64,000 nt of DNA from Cryptomeria japonica (lineage: Eukaryota > Streptophyta > Pinopsida > Cupressales > Cupressaceae), in NCBI RefSeq assembly GCF_030272615.1, contig NC_081406.1, positions 236,201,922 to 236,265,921 on the forward strand, given 5' to 3'. How positions within the stretch are numbered: position 1 is the stretch's first letter; the number at the start of each line of letters is the position of its first letter. A program made the translations under genes and the position numbers. Shown piece after piece: positions 21,744 through 34,008 of this stretch. Below the pieces are notes generated by a model. It was not told where the DNA came from, made no database searches, and saw only the letters and a list, made by a program, of their open reading frames with translations.

Positions 21744-22848
21744 TCTTGGCATTTTTGATGATTATGTTGTGATTGTCATTGATGGACACACACTTGCATT
21801 GAGATCACTTCTATATATATGAGTTATGCTCAACCGGCAATTGTTCCCAACCGGTATGATGCATTATAGTCTTTAGACTATCGGTGTTTTGCAGAATGTG
21901 TTTATAGGTCTGAAGTGGTATGTTGACCCCAAGTGGTTCGAGGATCTCAAGTGGTACAAAGGATCAAAGCGGCAGAACACATATTTCCCAGTCTTCATTT
22001 TTTTCATACCGGCAACCGGTATTTTCTATGAGCCGGTAATACTCTATGATGAGTTACCAATTGACATTTTGTAATGAGTTACCATCCATCGATTGTTTGA
22101 TAGTGTCGACACTTTAACGGTGCTTTTTGTGTCGTGTTACAAAATATTTATAGATGCATTGTACCTAGGAAATTGTAATGTAATCCTATTGGACCGACAT
22201 AAAATCAGATTCCTTTATAAGGACATCATGTCTAGGGTTTTATGTTGTTGCTAGGGTTTAAGGTGGTTGATGAGTTAGAGAGAGTGTGAATGTGTTGAAG
22301 ACTGAAGTAATGCTGGAATGCATTAGGAATGAGCTATCAAGGATCTAACCAAGCAATCTGTGCTATTTGCTAGATCACTCACTTGTTGATTACTCACATC
22401 TTCGACAAGTGTGAAGCCCTTAACCGGGTAGGCCCAAAAGCCTTTTGTAAATCCTCTAACAAGGTGGTTCACATCTGTGGATCTAAAATCCTCTAGCAAG
22501 GTAGTCTTTAATCAGACTTATCTCCTAACAGAGATTAAGATTCCTAACAGGATCTATTCTGGTAAAGAACATTGTATGACCTTAATCAGTCTGGTTCCTA
22601 TTCTGCAGACAGTTACTTGTGAGTTTCATCTCACTGTAGTTTTTCCCATTTAGGTTTCCACGTCAAAATTTCTTGTGTTATGGTGTGTGTGCTTCTGTGG
22701 GTAAATGCATTATTTTCTATTTGGTTTGCATGTGTGCTAACCGGTTTGTCTACTAACCTGTTCTACCGATTTACTGTTAGTCTAGTAAAGTGTTTAAGTA
22801 CACTGATTTTTGGCACACTAATTCACCCCCCCCTCTTAGTATTCATCA
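21744..22848 (+). repeat. 3' LTR of element A
   Basis: 1105 bp, starting TCTTGG (altered from TGTTGG) and ending TTCATCA. It pairs with 7620-8738. TATA box at 22212-22222. Confidence 0.9.
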
Positions 22849-22853
22849 TTTTT

Positions 22854-25251
22854 GTAGCGCATGATTTATTTTAAAAATTGTTTTTAAAAAAATCCCATTG
22901 AATTCTTTTATCAATTATACATTTAGACCCCATTTAAATTGTTCACTTTCAATTAATTTCAATTGAATAAATTGTTACGATGTTAGCAACTTCAATCTTG
23001 GGGCAGCGTTTGGACTTTATGGATTCTAATTTTAATGGGAGAGTAAATATTTGGAGTATGAGCTTGTAAATATGTTAGTGTAATGTGAAATTTGCTTAAG
23101 AATCTAATATGCAATATAAGGTATACTTTAGGATGTAGAGTCTACTTTGTAAATGAAACTCACTTCCAGATATTTGTATTTCAAGGTTTTTTTTTTAATT
23201 TACTAGTTTTTTAATATTTGAGATTTTAGAAAAAAAATTGTAATTTGTAGTTTAGAAAATTGATGATGATTCATAATTTTCTATTTTAAGAATAGTTTTT
23301 AATTTTATATTGCAAGACAAAACTTATATTAAAAAACTAACAAATTAGAACAAATTTTTTTAATTTTAAATATAAATATCAAAATTAAAGATTTAATATT
23401 AAATTCTCATTTTGATTTGGTAAAATTAATTTTAAATTTAAAAATTAACACTTAAATTTTAATGTTTTTAAAATTTAATCTATTATTATATATAAAAAAA
23501 TGTTTAGAAATTTAAAGTTGAAGTAATATGCAACAAAATTGAAACCTTTATATAAAAAATTGAAACCTTTTAATATACAAAATTTAAAATTCTTTTATGA
23601 CACAATATGCAATAAGTTATTGGATGTAAAGTGATATGCAACATAGAACACAACATGAAGATGCATTCATAGATGAAAAAATTATTGAGTTGCCTAGAAT
23701 GAATCATGTTGTTAATTTTATTTTGTTTTTAGTTCGTCTCATTTGACAAACACTCTAGTCCACCTTTATTTAGGTCTACATTGGTAGTCAATTTATTTTT
23801 TACACTTGATATTTTAATTATATTAGCTTTGTCATGAAAATTTTAAGAATATTTCAAATATAAAAGTGATGGATGAAATGTATAAGATACATCTTCTAAT
23901 GACACACTTTTTCTTAGGCATGAAAATAGATCTACAAATTTAAATGGAATATTAGTGAGGATTTCACCCATGACAATTAGTCTATCATGAATATAAAAAG
24001 AAAAATAGGTAGCAAAGATATCTAGAAAGTGCAAATCAATCAACATATAAATCATTTTGATTAGGTCAAAAAAAGATAAATAAAACTTTAAAATTAAATT
24101 AATAGCAAGTGGGGAATATAAATTAGATAGTAGCTAAACAACATAACACCATACTAGAAAACTAAAAAATAAAACAAAAAAAAAAAAAGAGAAAAAAGAA
24201 ACAAACCAAAATCGAACTATAACTTTGGCTTGTGCATGGTGAAATATTCCTGATTTCTAAGTGGAAAACGGAAATCCATTTTAAAAATCCCTATGTAACG
24301 TAGTGTAATAGAATACTTTGTTTTTTTTAATTTTGCATGGAGTATTAAAAGAATGCCTAATAAACTTTTAACATTCAAATTCAATTGCAATGCTCTTTTT
24401 TTCAGTGATTTTATTTACTTGAATAATTTGAATATGTGCATTTTCTTAGAGGTTTTGAGTTGAATTGTTCAATGAGTAATTAGAATCAATCTTGTAGGCT
24501 TTGTAAAATAAAGTCACAATTGATATTATTGGTTAAACTGAAAGACAAGACCTCACATTTAAAACAATGTAGGCCTCTGCATAGAGCCTACATTCTCCTT
24601 TGATTGTTATTCTAAAATTAAGAAAATTCATAAACCATTTTTCAAAATAAACAAACAACTTGCCTCTAATTGCTCTCACAATAGCAAGTTCAGTATGTAT
24701 AAATAGTTGCACACTCTCAAAGTTACATACTTTTAACTATTTCTTTCTTTAATTAAAAAAAATATTAAAAATTAATAAATTACAATATTTATCTTGGACA
24801 ATCAATGATCAAGAAAAAAAAAATTAATGTTTCAATCTCTTTCTCAATTTTTTAAATTTTTTTTATCATTATGTAGTAAAATAGTTACAAATTTTGGTTT
24901 TCTCATTGACAACATTGTTGTTCGATGCAGACAAATGTCAAAACTTTTAAATAAGAGCTTAAAAAAGAGAAATCTCTAATTAACTTCGATTAATGTAAAT
25001 AACTGTTTATTTAGGAACTATAAAAAAAGAAGAGAGACACTCTTATTAACTTTGATTAATGTAAGGTGGGTACTTATTGTTCAACTAAATGAAAAAAAAA
25101 ATTCAAAAATTTTATATATCTAATTAAATTATACAATGATACATGCAAATATTTATATTTTAATATAATTAATATTAAAATTTATTTATATTTTACCTTT
25201 GATTTCCTATCGACATATCCTTGAACCTTCTAGAGGTGCAAGTGCTAGTTT
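22854..25251. other. AT-rich non-coding DNA
   Basis: Very AT-rich, with poly-A and poly-T runs and no credible gene on either strand. A TATAAATAG near 24698 is preceded and followed by nothing gene-like. No repeat elsewhere in the window was recognised within it. Confidence 0.6.
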
Positions 25252-26469
25252 GTATACCTCTACAATTTCACACTCACTTTGGACTTGCTTTGGTTGTTGT
25301 TCCTAATATTCCTGATTCATGTTTGATTGAGCTCAATTTTAGGACTGTTTTTAGAATTTCAATGCAATCCCCTACTCAATGACCTTTTCTAGCCTAGGAT
25401 GTTGAGACTATGGCACCTATTGCCCCTATCAAAGTATTTTGGCCCCAAATTTGAAATCATAACTAGTAGCTTTGTGAGTAGTGAGAAAGTGTTCCCCAAT
25501 GTTAGCCTTAACCAAAAATTAAACCCAAAAATGTGTAAGTTACATAAAAATACAACTCCCTCTCTCATTTGAACATATCTATCATATCTCACACATCTAT
25601 TAAAAATTCAATTGAGAATTCAATCAAGCATATTCAATCCAATTGAGCACAAGTATACAATAAAGGATTCAAACATTCAAGTTTCAACAATCATGATCAA
25701 GTTTTATGTGTTCCTCCATGATGAAAGAAAACATTAAAATCCACTAAGCAACATCAAGCATTGTGTGGGACTTCAAGGCAATGGTTTCATATCAAAGGTA
25801 TCTTTATCATTTCAAGAATTTCTAATAAGGTCTTCAACCTCTACCCTACCAGGGATAAACTCTCTTTTCCTCTAAGATTGTTATAGTTGACGTGGAAACA
25901 CGAACATAGGTTTTGACTTAAGCAAGCCCCCATACATCACAACATTTTTTCATCTTTTTGTGTGTGTGGTTACAGATTCAATATAACTAAGAGTTACAAA
26001 ATTGCACACTAAAGATAGTGACAAACATTCTCAGGCCTCGAACAAGGAAAAACTCCTAGCCTATATCAAATTGCTCTAGCTACTGAAACTTTTAGGCTGG
26101 TTTTTGGAGAGAGGTCTATAGAGCCTCCTAATCCAAAATCCGAAAGTCAATATTAATGAAGATAGCTTTAGACTATAGTTCCTTTCTCCACAATATAGCA
26201 TATTATACTCTAGATTTCCATCATAGGTTCTTCTTTGTCTCCTAGTTCTAGATTTGTACTTTTATGTTGGCTTCTAATTTTATATGTACTTGTAGTGTCA
26301 TAAAATTGCAACCCTTGCAATTTTTTACCACATTAGGGTCCTCACGCATGCGAAATCGAATCCCTTTGCCTAATTAGAGACTAGAGACTGATCAACCCTC
26401 GGAATTTGCTTCTCCCTTGGCCTTTGTACCACCATGCTTGCAGTTTTCCCTAGAGAAAGGGGCATGATA

Positions 26470-26560
26470 GGGGCATAGTGCCCCTGTCGTGCCCTTGTCC
26501 CCCTTAGGAAAGGGGTGTGGTACCCTTGTTTTCCCAGGACAGGGGTGTGGTACCCCTGTC
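26470..26560. repeat. Cluster of short perfect hairpins in repeat R
   Basis: GGGGCA-TAG-TGCCCC at 26470-26484 and GACAGGGGT-GTGGT-ACCCCTGTC (9-bp perfect stem, 5-nt loop) at 26538-26560, with a related half-site between them. The equivalent region of copy d (63725-63820) has the same words but broken stems. Confidence 0.7.
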
Positions 26561-28598
26561 CCTGCCCTATTTTGGGGCAAGACCATTTCTTGAGATTGCA
26601 TTGTAGGTTGTGCAATGAACAGGAAAACTTCCTCGATGTCGGCCTGTGACAAAAATCAGTTTCATTAACCCTAATTGACATGTATTTGAGTGGCATTTTC
26701 CCTCTCATTTTGGGGAGGAGAAGTTCAATAAGGTGAAAATTTGCGATCAAGCGTTGAGCATCTCAAGTCTCCCTTCAAGGCTAGGTGTTGCATTCAAGTC
26801 AAGGATTCAACCATTGAAGAGGAGATTGATTCCAACATTCCTTTACATACAAGCATGTCTATCAACATAGCTATCACAACCTCCCTTGAGGTGATTTGCA
26901 TTACAGTCTTTCATTTACATTTACTTGCAAGTACTTTCTTTCATTACTTGGTTAATTCCAAAACTGGGGATTGACCTGAAGGCAAACCCCCAATCCCAAC
27001 CCATTTTCCTCTCTTTTCTATGTGTAGGTTGTAGGTGCACAGCTATACTTTTGGATTTGGACTCCATTTGCAGAGGCAAAAAAACCCTTTTCATTTCATG
27101 GATTTTTTGGAGGACCGTGAACATTCCCGCCACAGTCCGGGCAACCTTTCCTCAAATTCGCAGGGTGACTTCATGTCGACATATTACTGCTAGATCCAGG
27201 TGCACAAATTCATCCCATACTCTAATTTCAAGTTATAATTAGTTCTTTGTCACTTTTGCACTTAGTCTCTATACATAACTCAATCAATTCCTTTCCATTT
27301 CAAATAGGAAGATGGGATTAACTTATCATTCTCATTTCATTCAGAATTCCATCTTCTTCTTTGGAGGTTGAATCTAGTGAATTTTCCTCTCCTCTTCCAA
27401 TGTAATAGGTGAAAAGTGTTTGAAGGAAAATCCGTAGTGAAACTATCATCTCTCCTTGGAGGGAAAGGGTAGTTTTCCTCTTGATCTCTTATTCACACAT
27501 TTTTCACCCATCATTACATTTTGGTAGCATTACAATACTATTTATGTTGAATGTTATCACTTTCCTATCACTTTACCTAGGTCTTACATATTGCGTAATC
27601 ATAATCATATTTAATCAAGTAAAATGAAAAAAGGAACAATCAACAAAAGTGTTCAGCTCTCCTTTAGGACTAAAGTTGAACCTAGTTGGTTTTTCTGCAA
27701 TGAAATGATCAAAATTAGAAATGGTTGAAATGAATAAGTTCTTGGTTCACACTAAGACCCCATTTCGACCACATTTTAGATATTGAGAAACATAGGTTTG
27801 TTAAAGAGGCCTTAGAAACTTTTTCTCCTCATATCATAACTTTGTAAGTTGGGGTGGACATCAATAAAAACATGTAGTAAGAAGTGCCTTTTACAAGATA
27901 TGATAATTATAAATACCATATCATTGATAAAAACATGTACAAAAATAATAGTAATAATATAGAGGGTTATTTATATGCACACATTCACTCTTGAATACAA
28001 TTTCAAAACATAAAAAATTAAAGTAGTAATGAATATTCTTATGTTACTTCTATATGTTACTACATTTTGTGTTCATGTCAACCAATATAATCACAAATAG
28101 AAAATCTAAGCTAAAGTTCCTATATATCATATATATATAGTCAAGTTGGGATTGAATAACCAATCTAACTCTACAATAGTTTGTGTTATATATAATATTT
28201 AATACTTCGATTATATGGTTTCTTTGATTGTGATAATTAATAATCAATATCATAAATTAAATATAACTAAGATATTGCATTTGACTTCATAAAGAATTGG
28301 ACTACTCAATTATATATTTAAAAACTTAAATAATGGTGTACAAAGTAAATTCATCATTTCATATAGCTATTGAAATTGATGTGGTGTTCAAGACATTCAT
28401 GTGTATAGATCACTTGATTAGATTCTATTTGATTAATGTCCACTAAATTGATAAATCATAAACTAATATATTATGTAAGGTTAAAGTTTCTTTTAATAAT
28501 TGGATATATTATTTGTATCTTATAGATGCAAATAAAAAGAAAGAAATCCACTTATAGGGAATCAATTATTTATCCTTCATTTGATACTAACTATTAAG

Positions 28599-28771
28599 TG
28601 AGTTGGCTTGGGTTGTGGGTTTTCTCCCCACAGGTTTCGAGTTCATCTCCCTCCCAAGTTTAAGAGGGGGGATTGCTTGTGGGATATGGATCCTACCCCC
28701 AAGGACTAGTCTCACCTTAGCTCGCCTTGTTCACTGGGTTGGGTCACAAGGATACCCTTGATATCAAAAAA
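28599..28771 (+). mobile_element. tRNA-derived SINE-like insertion (copy in R-b)
   Basis: A tRNA-like head: GTGAGTTGGCTTGGG (box A-like), a GTGGGTTTTCTCCCCAC arm and a GAGTTC box B-like stretch. A unique body follows, ending in an A run (ATATCAAAAAAAA). Just after it is AATGATGAATATCAAA (28772-28787). In copy c a near-identical 16-mer, AATGATGAATATTAAA, lies immediately before the head. So the element was flanked by a 16-bp duplication and each R copy has lost one flank. It is not a functional tRNA gene. Confidence 0.65.
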
Positions 28772-28874
28772 AATGATGAATATCAAATCTTTGTAGATTA
28801 GGAGATTTTGGATATTCTATTTGATTTTTATTTTGATTTATTTGATTAGGGTTTGATATTATATCTTATACTCT

Positions 28875-28884
28875 CTATAAAAGG
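28875..28884 (+). promoter_or_regulatory. TATA-box-like site in repeat R
   Basis: CTATAAAAGG, conserved in copy c at 46767-46776 together with about 100 bp downstream. It could be the promoter of an LTR contained in R. Confidence 0.45.
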
Positions 28885-29177
28885 AAAATATAGTCTAAAA
28901 GCCCTAAGAACCAGATCTCCTTATAGAGTGACTCATAGGATTCCAGCACTTGATCCTTCATTGTTGTAGGAACCACCAAAGAGATTTTGGATTATCCAAA
29001 GTAAACATAAATCCATTAAGAAAGTCTATGATCAATGTGTGATTATCTAAAAGGGTTGCATTTTCTAGGTAATCTATTATTATTTGTCCTTTGATATCTT
29101 TCCTATATTACACATTTTGTAATGCCCCTCCAATGTGCTCTTCTACAGTCTTGCTTCTTGATGTGGATTTGGTTATG

Positions 29178-31652
29178 CGTGTAATGCCCCGCCAAGAAAG
29201 CCTAAAGGAAACAACTACAAACACTCAAAAAGAGTGCCAATTTTTTTTTTTTTAATAAGAAAACACTAATGTACAAGATATACATTGCAATAGAAGTCGC
29301 ACAATTGGAAGACTTAACACAAACTCCTAAAGGGTTTCCAATGAATATTACTCGATTAACCAATGAACATTAAGGTGTATTAATCCAATTAACAATGAGA
29401 TTTATTAAACCTACTCATGATAGAATGATTACCACATGAACATAGCAATTAAATTCCATAAGAGATTAAACTAATCATGATTGAATATATGCATATGTCA
29501 ATTGTTACATTACGCCACTAAAGCTACATTCATCATAATCCATATTACTACATTTAAATTAATAACTTCATACATACAATTAAGATTGATATCACCTAAA
29601 TTAAATTATACAATTTAACCATTATACCATTCATACATCCAAAATAAAAAGGAACCAGATGAACACATACACCATACAACACCAATTGATATCGAAGTTC
29701 ACCCCTAATGGGCTACATCTCTGGGTCCACTTCAAGTGCAAGTTCAAGTTTACATCAATTACAACCAACCATCAAGCCATACATATATAAATGATACATA
29801 TGACCACATATGATCCAAGAGATACATGAATGATCCGAGAAGTACAAAAGGATCCATCTGAAACATGGAATGGAGTAAATACAAAAATAACAACTGGAGA
29901 ACCTACAAAGCTAATCCATTGCAAGAAGGCACGAACAAAATACCCAATCAAAAGTGGCACTACCACCCAACCATGTGGCCCAAAAAGGAACTACCCCTCT
30001 GTGTTAGGAAATAGAATTAAGGCCCTCAAGCAATCCATAGAAAAGAATCACATGGTCTCACATGTAGATCAGGAAATCACACAAGACATAAGAATACAAG
30101 CATGACTCTCACAAGAGTGCTCCAAGTAAATCCAACATATGACTATACACTAGTGAACATAAGGGAATAGTGTCATTGCATAGCTGGTATGGACTCTGGC
30201 AGGCCTCCAGAGGCCCTGGCCCCCATCCTGGCTTACCCTGGTAGCCTCTCCTGAACCTCCGGCCCCCATCCATGTCTCATGTGGTACACAACAAACCTTT
30301 CGTGAAGACAAGGTAGTTAGTTTTCCATTCCAAGTCTTCACACTACATCTTGAATCTGTACTAGCACTCAACCATGAGTGGGGCACAATTTATCTTGATT
30401 AGTGTTTGTAAAACCCAACCCCCCATTTTTTAATTAAGTTATCACTTATTACTCAACTTTTGATGGGTTATCCTACTACCTCTTTGGGTGTGGCCCCCAC
30501 TCGAAAGCCACTCTTCCTTATGACACTACACAACCTCCAAAGAACTGCAAGGAAAATCACAAAATCCAACCAACATAAGGAGTTCAAAAAGAAAAACTAA
30601 AGGACAACCTGATTAAACAAACCTTCTACCAAGGTTAAATCAATTGGTGGTGTGAAACAAACAACTGTTCTATCCACAAAACAAGACCAAAACCACAATA
30701 AGGCAAGAACGACCACACCCAAAAATTAACTAAATCAACTTGCACAATAAACTAATATTCAACAACATGCCATCATGACACGAGAATGACAAATTGAAAG
30801 CACTAATATTCAATAACATTTACTATGATGTTGTTTGACTGATTTTTTTTCTTAAATTCACACAAATAACTCATGGTAGCAATGCATTTTCAGCACATGT
30901 ATTCAATTACTCAATTGGTGCTAACTCTAGGAGAATGGATCGGATTCAATCCACAAATGAAATTTTTTAATATAATATCATTATTCCACATAATAATTTC
31001 ATATTTAAAACATCAGATTCACATTTTTCAAAAAGTCTAAGGAGACCAACAACCAGGTTTTGGAGGTAATACACCATTGATGGACCTCTAAAAACTCAAA
31101 AAATTAAAACTTGCCAAATCAAAAATTCCTTAAAACCCATTGGTTAGTGGGTAAACAACATCACACTTTTGAAAACAAATTCACTTTTTGGGCATACATA
31201 AAAATTTGGGCAGCATTTCCCTAAAGTAGCTCATTTTAAAAATTAAAACATACAAATTCTTATCTAAACTAAAATCCAAAATTCAAGTTGGAGAAAGGTT
31301 CTAAATCCATTTGCAACAAGAATTACACAATTTCATAAATAAACAAGGGAGAACTCAAATAAAAGTCACCTTCAAGTTGAAGAATTTCAAAATGAAACAT
31401 GGAGCCAAAGACTCTGAAAGAACTCATGAAAACCAAGTAGCAACAATAGTTTTCCCACTCGAATCCAACAAGATCCTACCCACAAATTATCTCCAAGCAA
31501 ATCCTTCCCAATCAAAATTTTAAAAATCCATTGTAGGGTTGGAAATCTCCAAAATTTGGAAAATAATACTCATTGTTCAAAAATGCATAATATATATTTT
31601 ATTCCACCATATGGTAATAAATAAATACTCTAATTTTGATAGCTTAGTAGAA
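29178..31652. other. Unclassified region, possibly an LTR starting TGTAATGCCCC
   Basis: Repeat R copy b stops at about 29177 and the next bases read TGTAATGCCCCGCC, a start typical of many plant gypsy LTRs. I could not find the matching end or a target duplication. The frames at 29830-30105 (plus) and 30150-30386 (minus) have no domain. The rest is AT-rich with no repeat recognised. Confidence 0.35.
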
Positions 31653-31657
31653 TTTGA

Positions 31658-32038
31658 TGTTAGAGTATTCAGGTATTTACTTGATTAAGTAAACATTATT
31701 TGTTTAATTATTTAAGTTCCCTTTATCTCTTTTACACTTAAGCTAACTTTAGGTGCATATAATTAATTATTTTAATTAATTATTATGTGCAAACCTAGGT
31801 TTTCCCTTTTAGGGTTTCTTAACCTATTACAGGTTGAGTTCTTTCTTTTCATTGTATGAAGAAGGATTATTATTGACAATACATTTTGGAGATTATTGAG
31901 CTCTCATCTTTTGGAGCATATTTTTCCTGTGTATTCTTTCCTTCTATGATTTGCTTCATTGCTTCTCCTTGTAATAGGTTTTTCAGCTTGTAGAGATTAT
32001 TTGGGCTCATGTGGTGTTGTATTTTCTCAACTCCTATA
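31658..32038 (+). repeat. 5' LTR of element F
   Basis: TGTTAGAGTATT to CTCAACTCCTATA. It contains the palindrome-like TAATTAATTATTTTAATTAA (about 31760-31790), conserved in the 3' LTR. Confidence 0.92.
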
Positions 32039-32050
32039 TGGTATCAGAGC
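32039..32050 (+). other. Primer-binding site, initiator tRNA-Met type (F)
   Basis: TGGTATCAGAGC with no spacer after the LTR end. Confidence 0.93.
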
Positions 32051-32446
32051 TTCAGATATGTAGCTACCTGTTCTTGTTTTGAGAATTTTTGCTTTGGAAG
32101 CAGATCCGTGGTTTCAGAAATTTTTTATGTACCTAGGGTTTGAGCTTTTTTTCTTTAGCACTTTGGGCCTAAACAGACCTCACCATCATGCTCAGAAGGC
32201 CCAAAAACCCCTATGGTCATATAAAATTTGACCTATTTTGGTTCCTGAGCCTCTGGGAGAATTTTTTTCTCAGATCCAGGCTGTACAACCATGGCACACA
32301 AATCGAGAAAAAAAATTTAAAATTTATTTATTTCCTTTTTACGGCATGCAGGCTGAAATTTTCTTTTAAAAAAAAAAATTCTTCCAAAAAAGCAAAAGAA
32401 AAAAAAGGGGTTTTTAAAAAAAATAAATTGTTTTTTCCAAAATTTT

Positions 32447-32835
32447 GGGTGGGGGATCCCCATGGTACGTAGGGTACAATGGGGCTCCCTGCCTTCACGT
32501 AGGCCCGTACTGCTCCATGGCCCCCGGCCGCTGGCCCTCTAGTCCCTCTGCGTTGCCCGCACCCGCTGCAGCTCCTTCCTGCGGCCACCTCTCCAGTCCG
32601 CCGCCTCAGCAGCCCCTGCTCCACCCGAACGCACCACCGCCTAGCTGCAGTGCAACTCCGCTCTACCGACCCCCACGCTCAACCCCACTGCTCAACTGCC
32701 TGACCATCACCCACGCCTAGCCGCCTGTAGCCTCCCTGCACCACTCGGTCACTGCGTTCAGCCGCTGGCCTCCCTCAGGCTATCGGAGCTCCACCGGAGC
32801 ACCGCTCCCTGGCCACCAGACCACCCAATGGCCAC
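32447..32835. other. GC-rich island inside element F
   Basis: About 390 bp rich in C and G within otherwise AT-rich DNA, made of CCGCC and GCTGC-like words. It is open on both strands in part (32445-32720 plus, Pro/Ser-rich; 32328-32624 minus), but with no domain and no codon pattern that I would trust. Upstream is a run of poly-A and poly-T. It could be a structured untranslated RNA (a packaging or leader element) or a fragment captured from a host gene. Confidence 0.6.
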
Positions 32836-33998
32836 TAGACCTCCTTTTTTAACCTTTTTCAGGGGGGGTTTGGTTTTTTGGGCCTATCTTATGCATACGA
32901 AGTCATTTTTTTGAAAAAAAATAGGCATCAGAAAGTTGGTTCCGAGGCCGACCTTATGGTGTTGGTATTTTTTTCAATTTTGTTGTTTGACTATGTTTTT
33001 TTGCAGTCAAAGTGAGGTCTAGTTTTTGCACTCCAGGAGCCATAAAATGAGCATCCAACCTCCGTTTTTTGAAAAATTTATATTTTCGGAAAGCGTATGC
33101 TATGTACTTTCCAACCATCTATGTTTTATTTCCAGATTCTGCTCCATGCATATTTTATACATTTATTTACTTTTCAGTAGTTTGGTGGATATCGTGGTTG
33201 TTTCAGGTCCTGGGATCTCTTCTCTGAGTAGGATGTCTCTATTTTGGTTCACGTTTCTATTTTTAGTCATCTTATCATTGTAGCTTGTATTTATGCAAAC
33301 GCACTGAGATAAAGTGCCATCATGCATTATTTACTTGGAATCTTGCATATCTTGTGTCTTGTTGTACATGCACTATTGATCAAGTGCCATGAGGGGGTTG
33401 ATATTTGCCTGTTGTTTGCCATCTTCCTTTGTCCAGTGAGTGTCCCTTCCACGAAATTCGCCTCATGATGATGTGTCTCAGAACCTTTGATGTTCATGGT
33501 TCTTTGTCATGCAGTTGTTTTTTACTGTCCTTTTCAGTGTTCCTGTCCCTCTCCCACTTTCGCATTATGGGGAGGTTTATCCTATTGGTTCTACTACTTC
33601 TGTGGTTCGATTGATCAGCTCTACAGACTTTGGTTTCTCATGCCATTTGTATCTTCGATTTCAGTTGTTTTTTCCTTGTTTGCCTCCTGGTTCGAGTAGT
33701 GTCATTTGAGGGCACTCATGCAGATTACAGTCTTCTCTACCTGGTCATGTTCTAGTTCAGTGAATGTTCTTCAGATCAATAGTTATTTTTTGATAGAGTT
33801 TTCAAGCTCCTCATGCTTCAGTGATATTCTTTTCCATCTCTTTTTGGAGTAGAGTTTTGTTCCCATGTGGTTTTCTCTATTTCTCCAATTCATAGAGATT
33901 TCATTGTATTTGGATACCTGATCAGACTTTGTTGCTGGGACCCATCTTTATTGCTTTCATTAGCCGTTCTAGGTTTTAGCTTCTCCCTAAGTCTAGCT

Positions 33999-34008
33999 TA
34001 AGGGGGGG
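33999..34008 (+). other. Polypurine tract of element F
   Basis: AAGGGGGGGT directly before the 3' LTR, preceded by GTCTAGCTT. It is the plus-strand primer site expected for an LTR element. Confidence 0.75.

Larger units (their letters stand above)
7620..22848 (+). mobile_element. Non-autonomous LTR retrotransposon A (outer copy)
   Basis: The outer element is bounded by LTRs 7620-8738 and 21744-22848. They share details not found in the inner pair, such as CAACCGGCAATTGTTCCC and ATGATGCATTATAGTC. It has a tRNA-iMet-type primer-binding site and a polypurine tract. Its interior (8739-12187 joined to 19856-21743) is collinear with element B, which is inserted in it. Without B it is about 7.56 kb. 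It encodes a zinc-knuckle Gag-like ORF1 and an unrecognised ORF2, but no pol domain. Flanks are TTGTT on the left and TTTTT on the right, an imperfect 5-bp duplication (4 of 5), as expected for an older insertion. The 3' LTR start has mutated (TCTTGG in place of TGTTGG). Confidence 0.9.
25252..29177 (+). repeat. Dispersed repeat R, copy b (longest)
   Basis: This is the longest uninterrupted stretch of repeat R. Its 25252-26300 part matches 34590-35590 and 62530-63570. Its 26300-26680 part matches 63560-63940. Its 27540-27900 part matches 35600-35955. Its 28030-29177 part matches 46011-47075. All copies are in the same orientation. No coding domain was found: the minus-strand frames at 26370-26750 and 63602-63939 match each other but are low-complexity and stop-ridden. 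A TATA box and a SINE lie in its 3' third. It may be part of a large LTR element. Copy b is cut at 29177, where unrelated sequence begins. Confidence 0.85.

Noticed and set aside
24697-24706. TATAAATAG as a promoter
   Set aside because: No gene or repeat boundary follows; chance is likely in AT-rich DNA.
26370-26750. Minus-strand frame in repeat R, matched by 63602-63939
   Set aside because: Conserved because the repeat is conserved; low-complexity and hairpin words dominate, and the copies differ in frame.
32445-32720. Pro/Ser/Ala-rich frame in element F
   Set aside because: Explained by the GC-rich island; the opposite strand is also open and no domain is visible.
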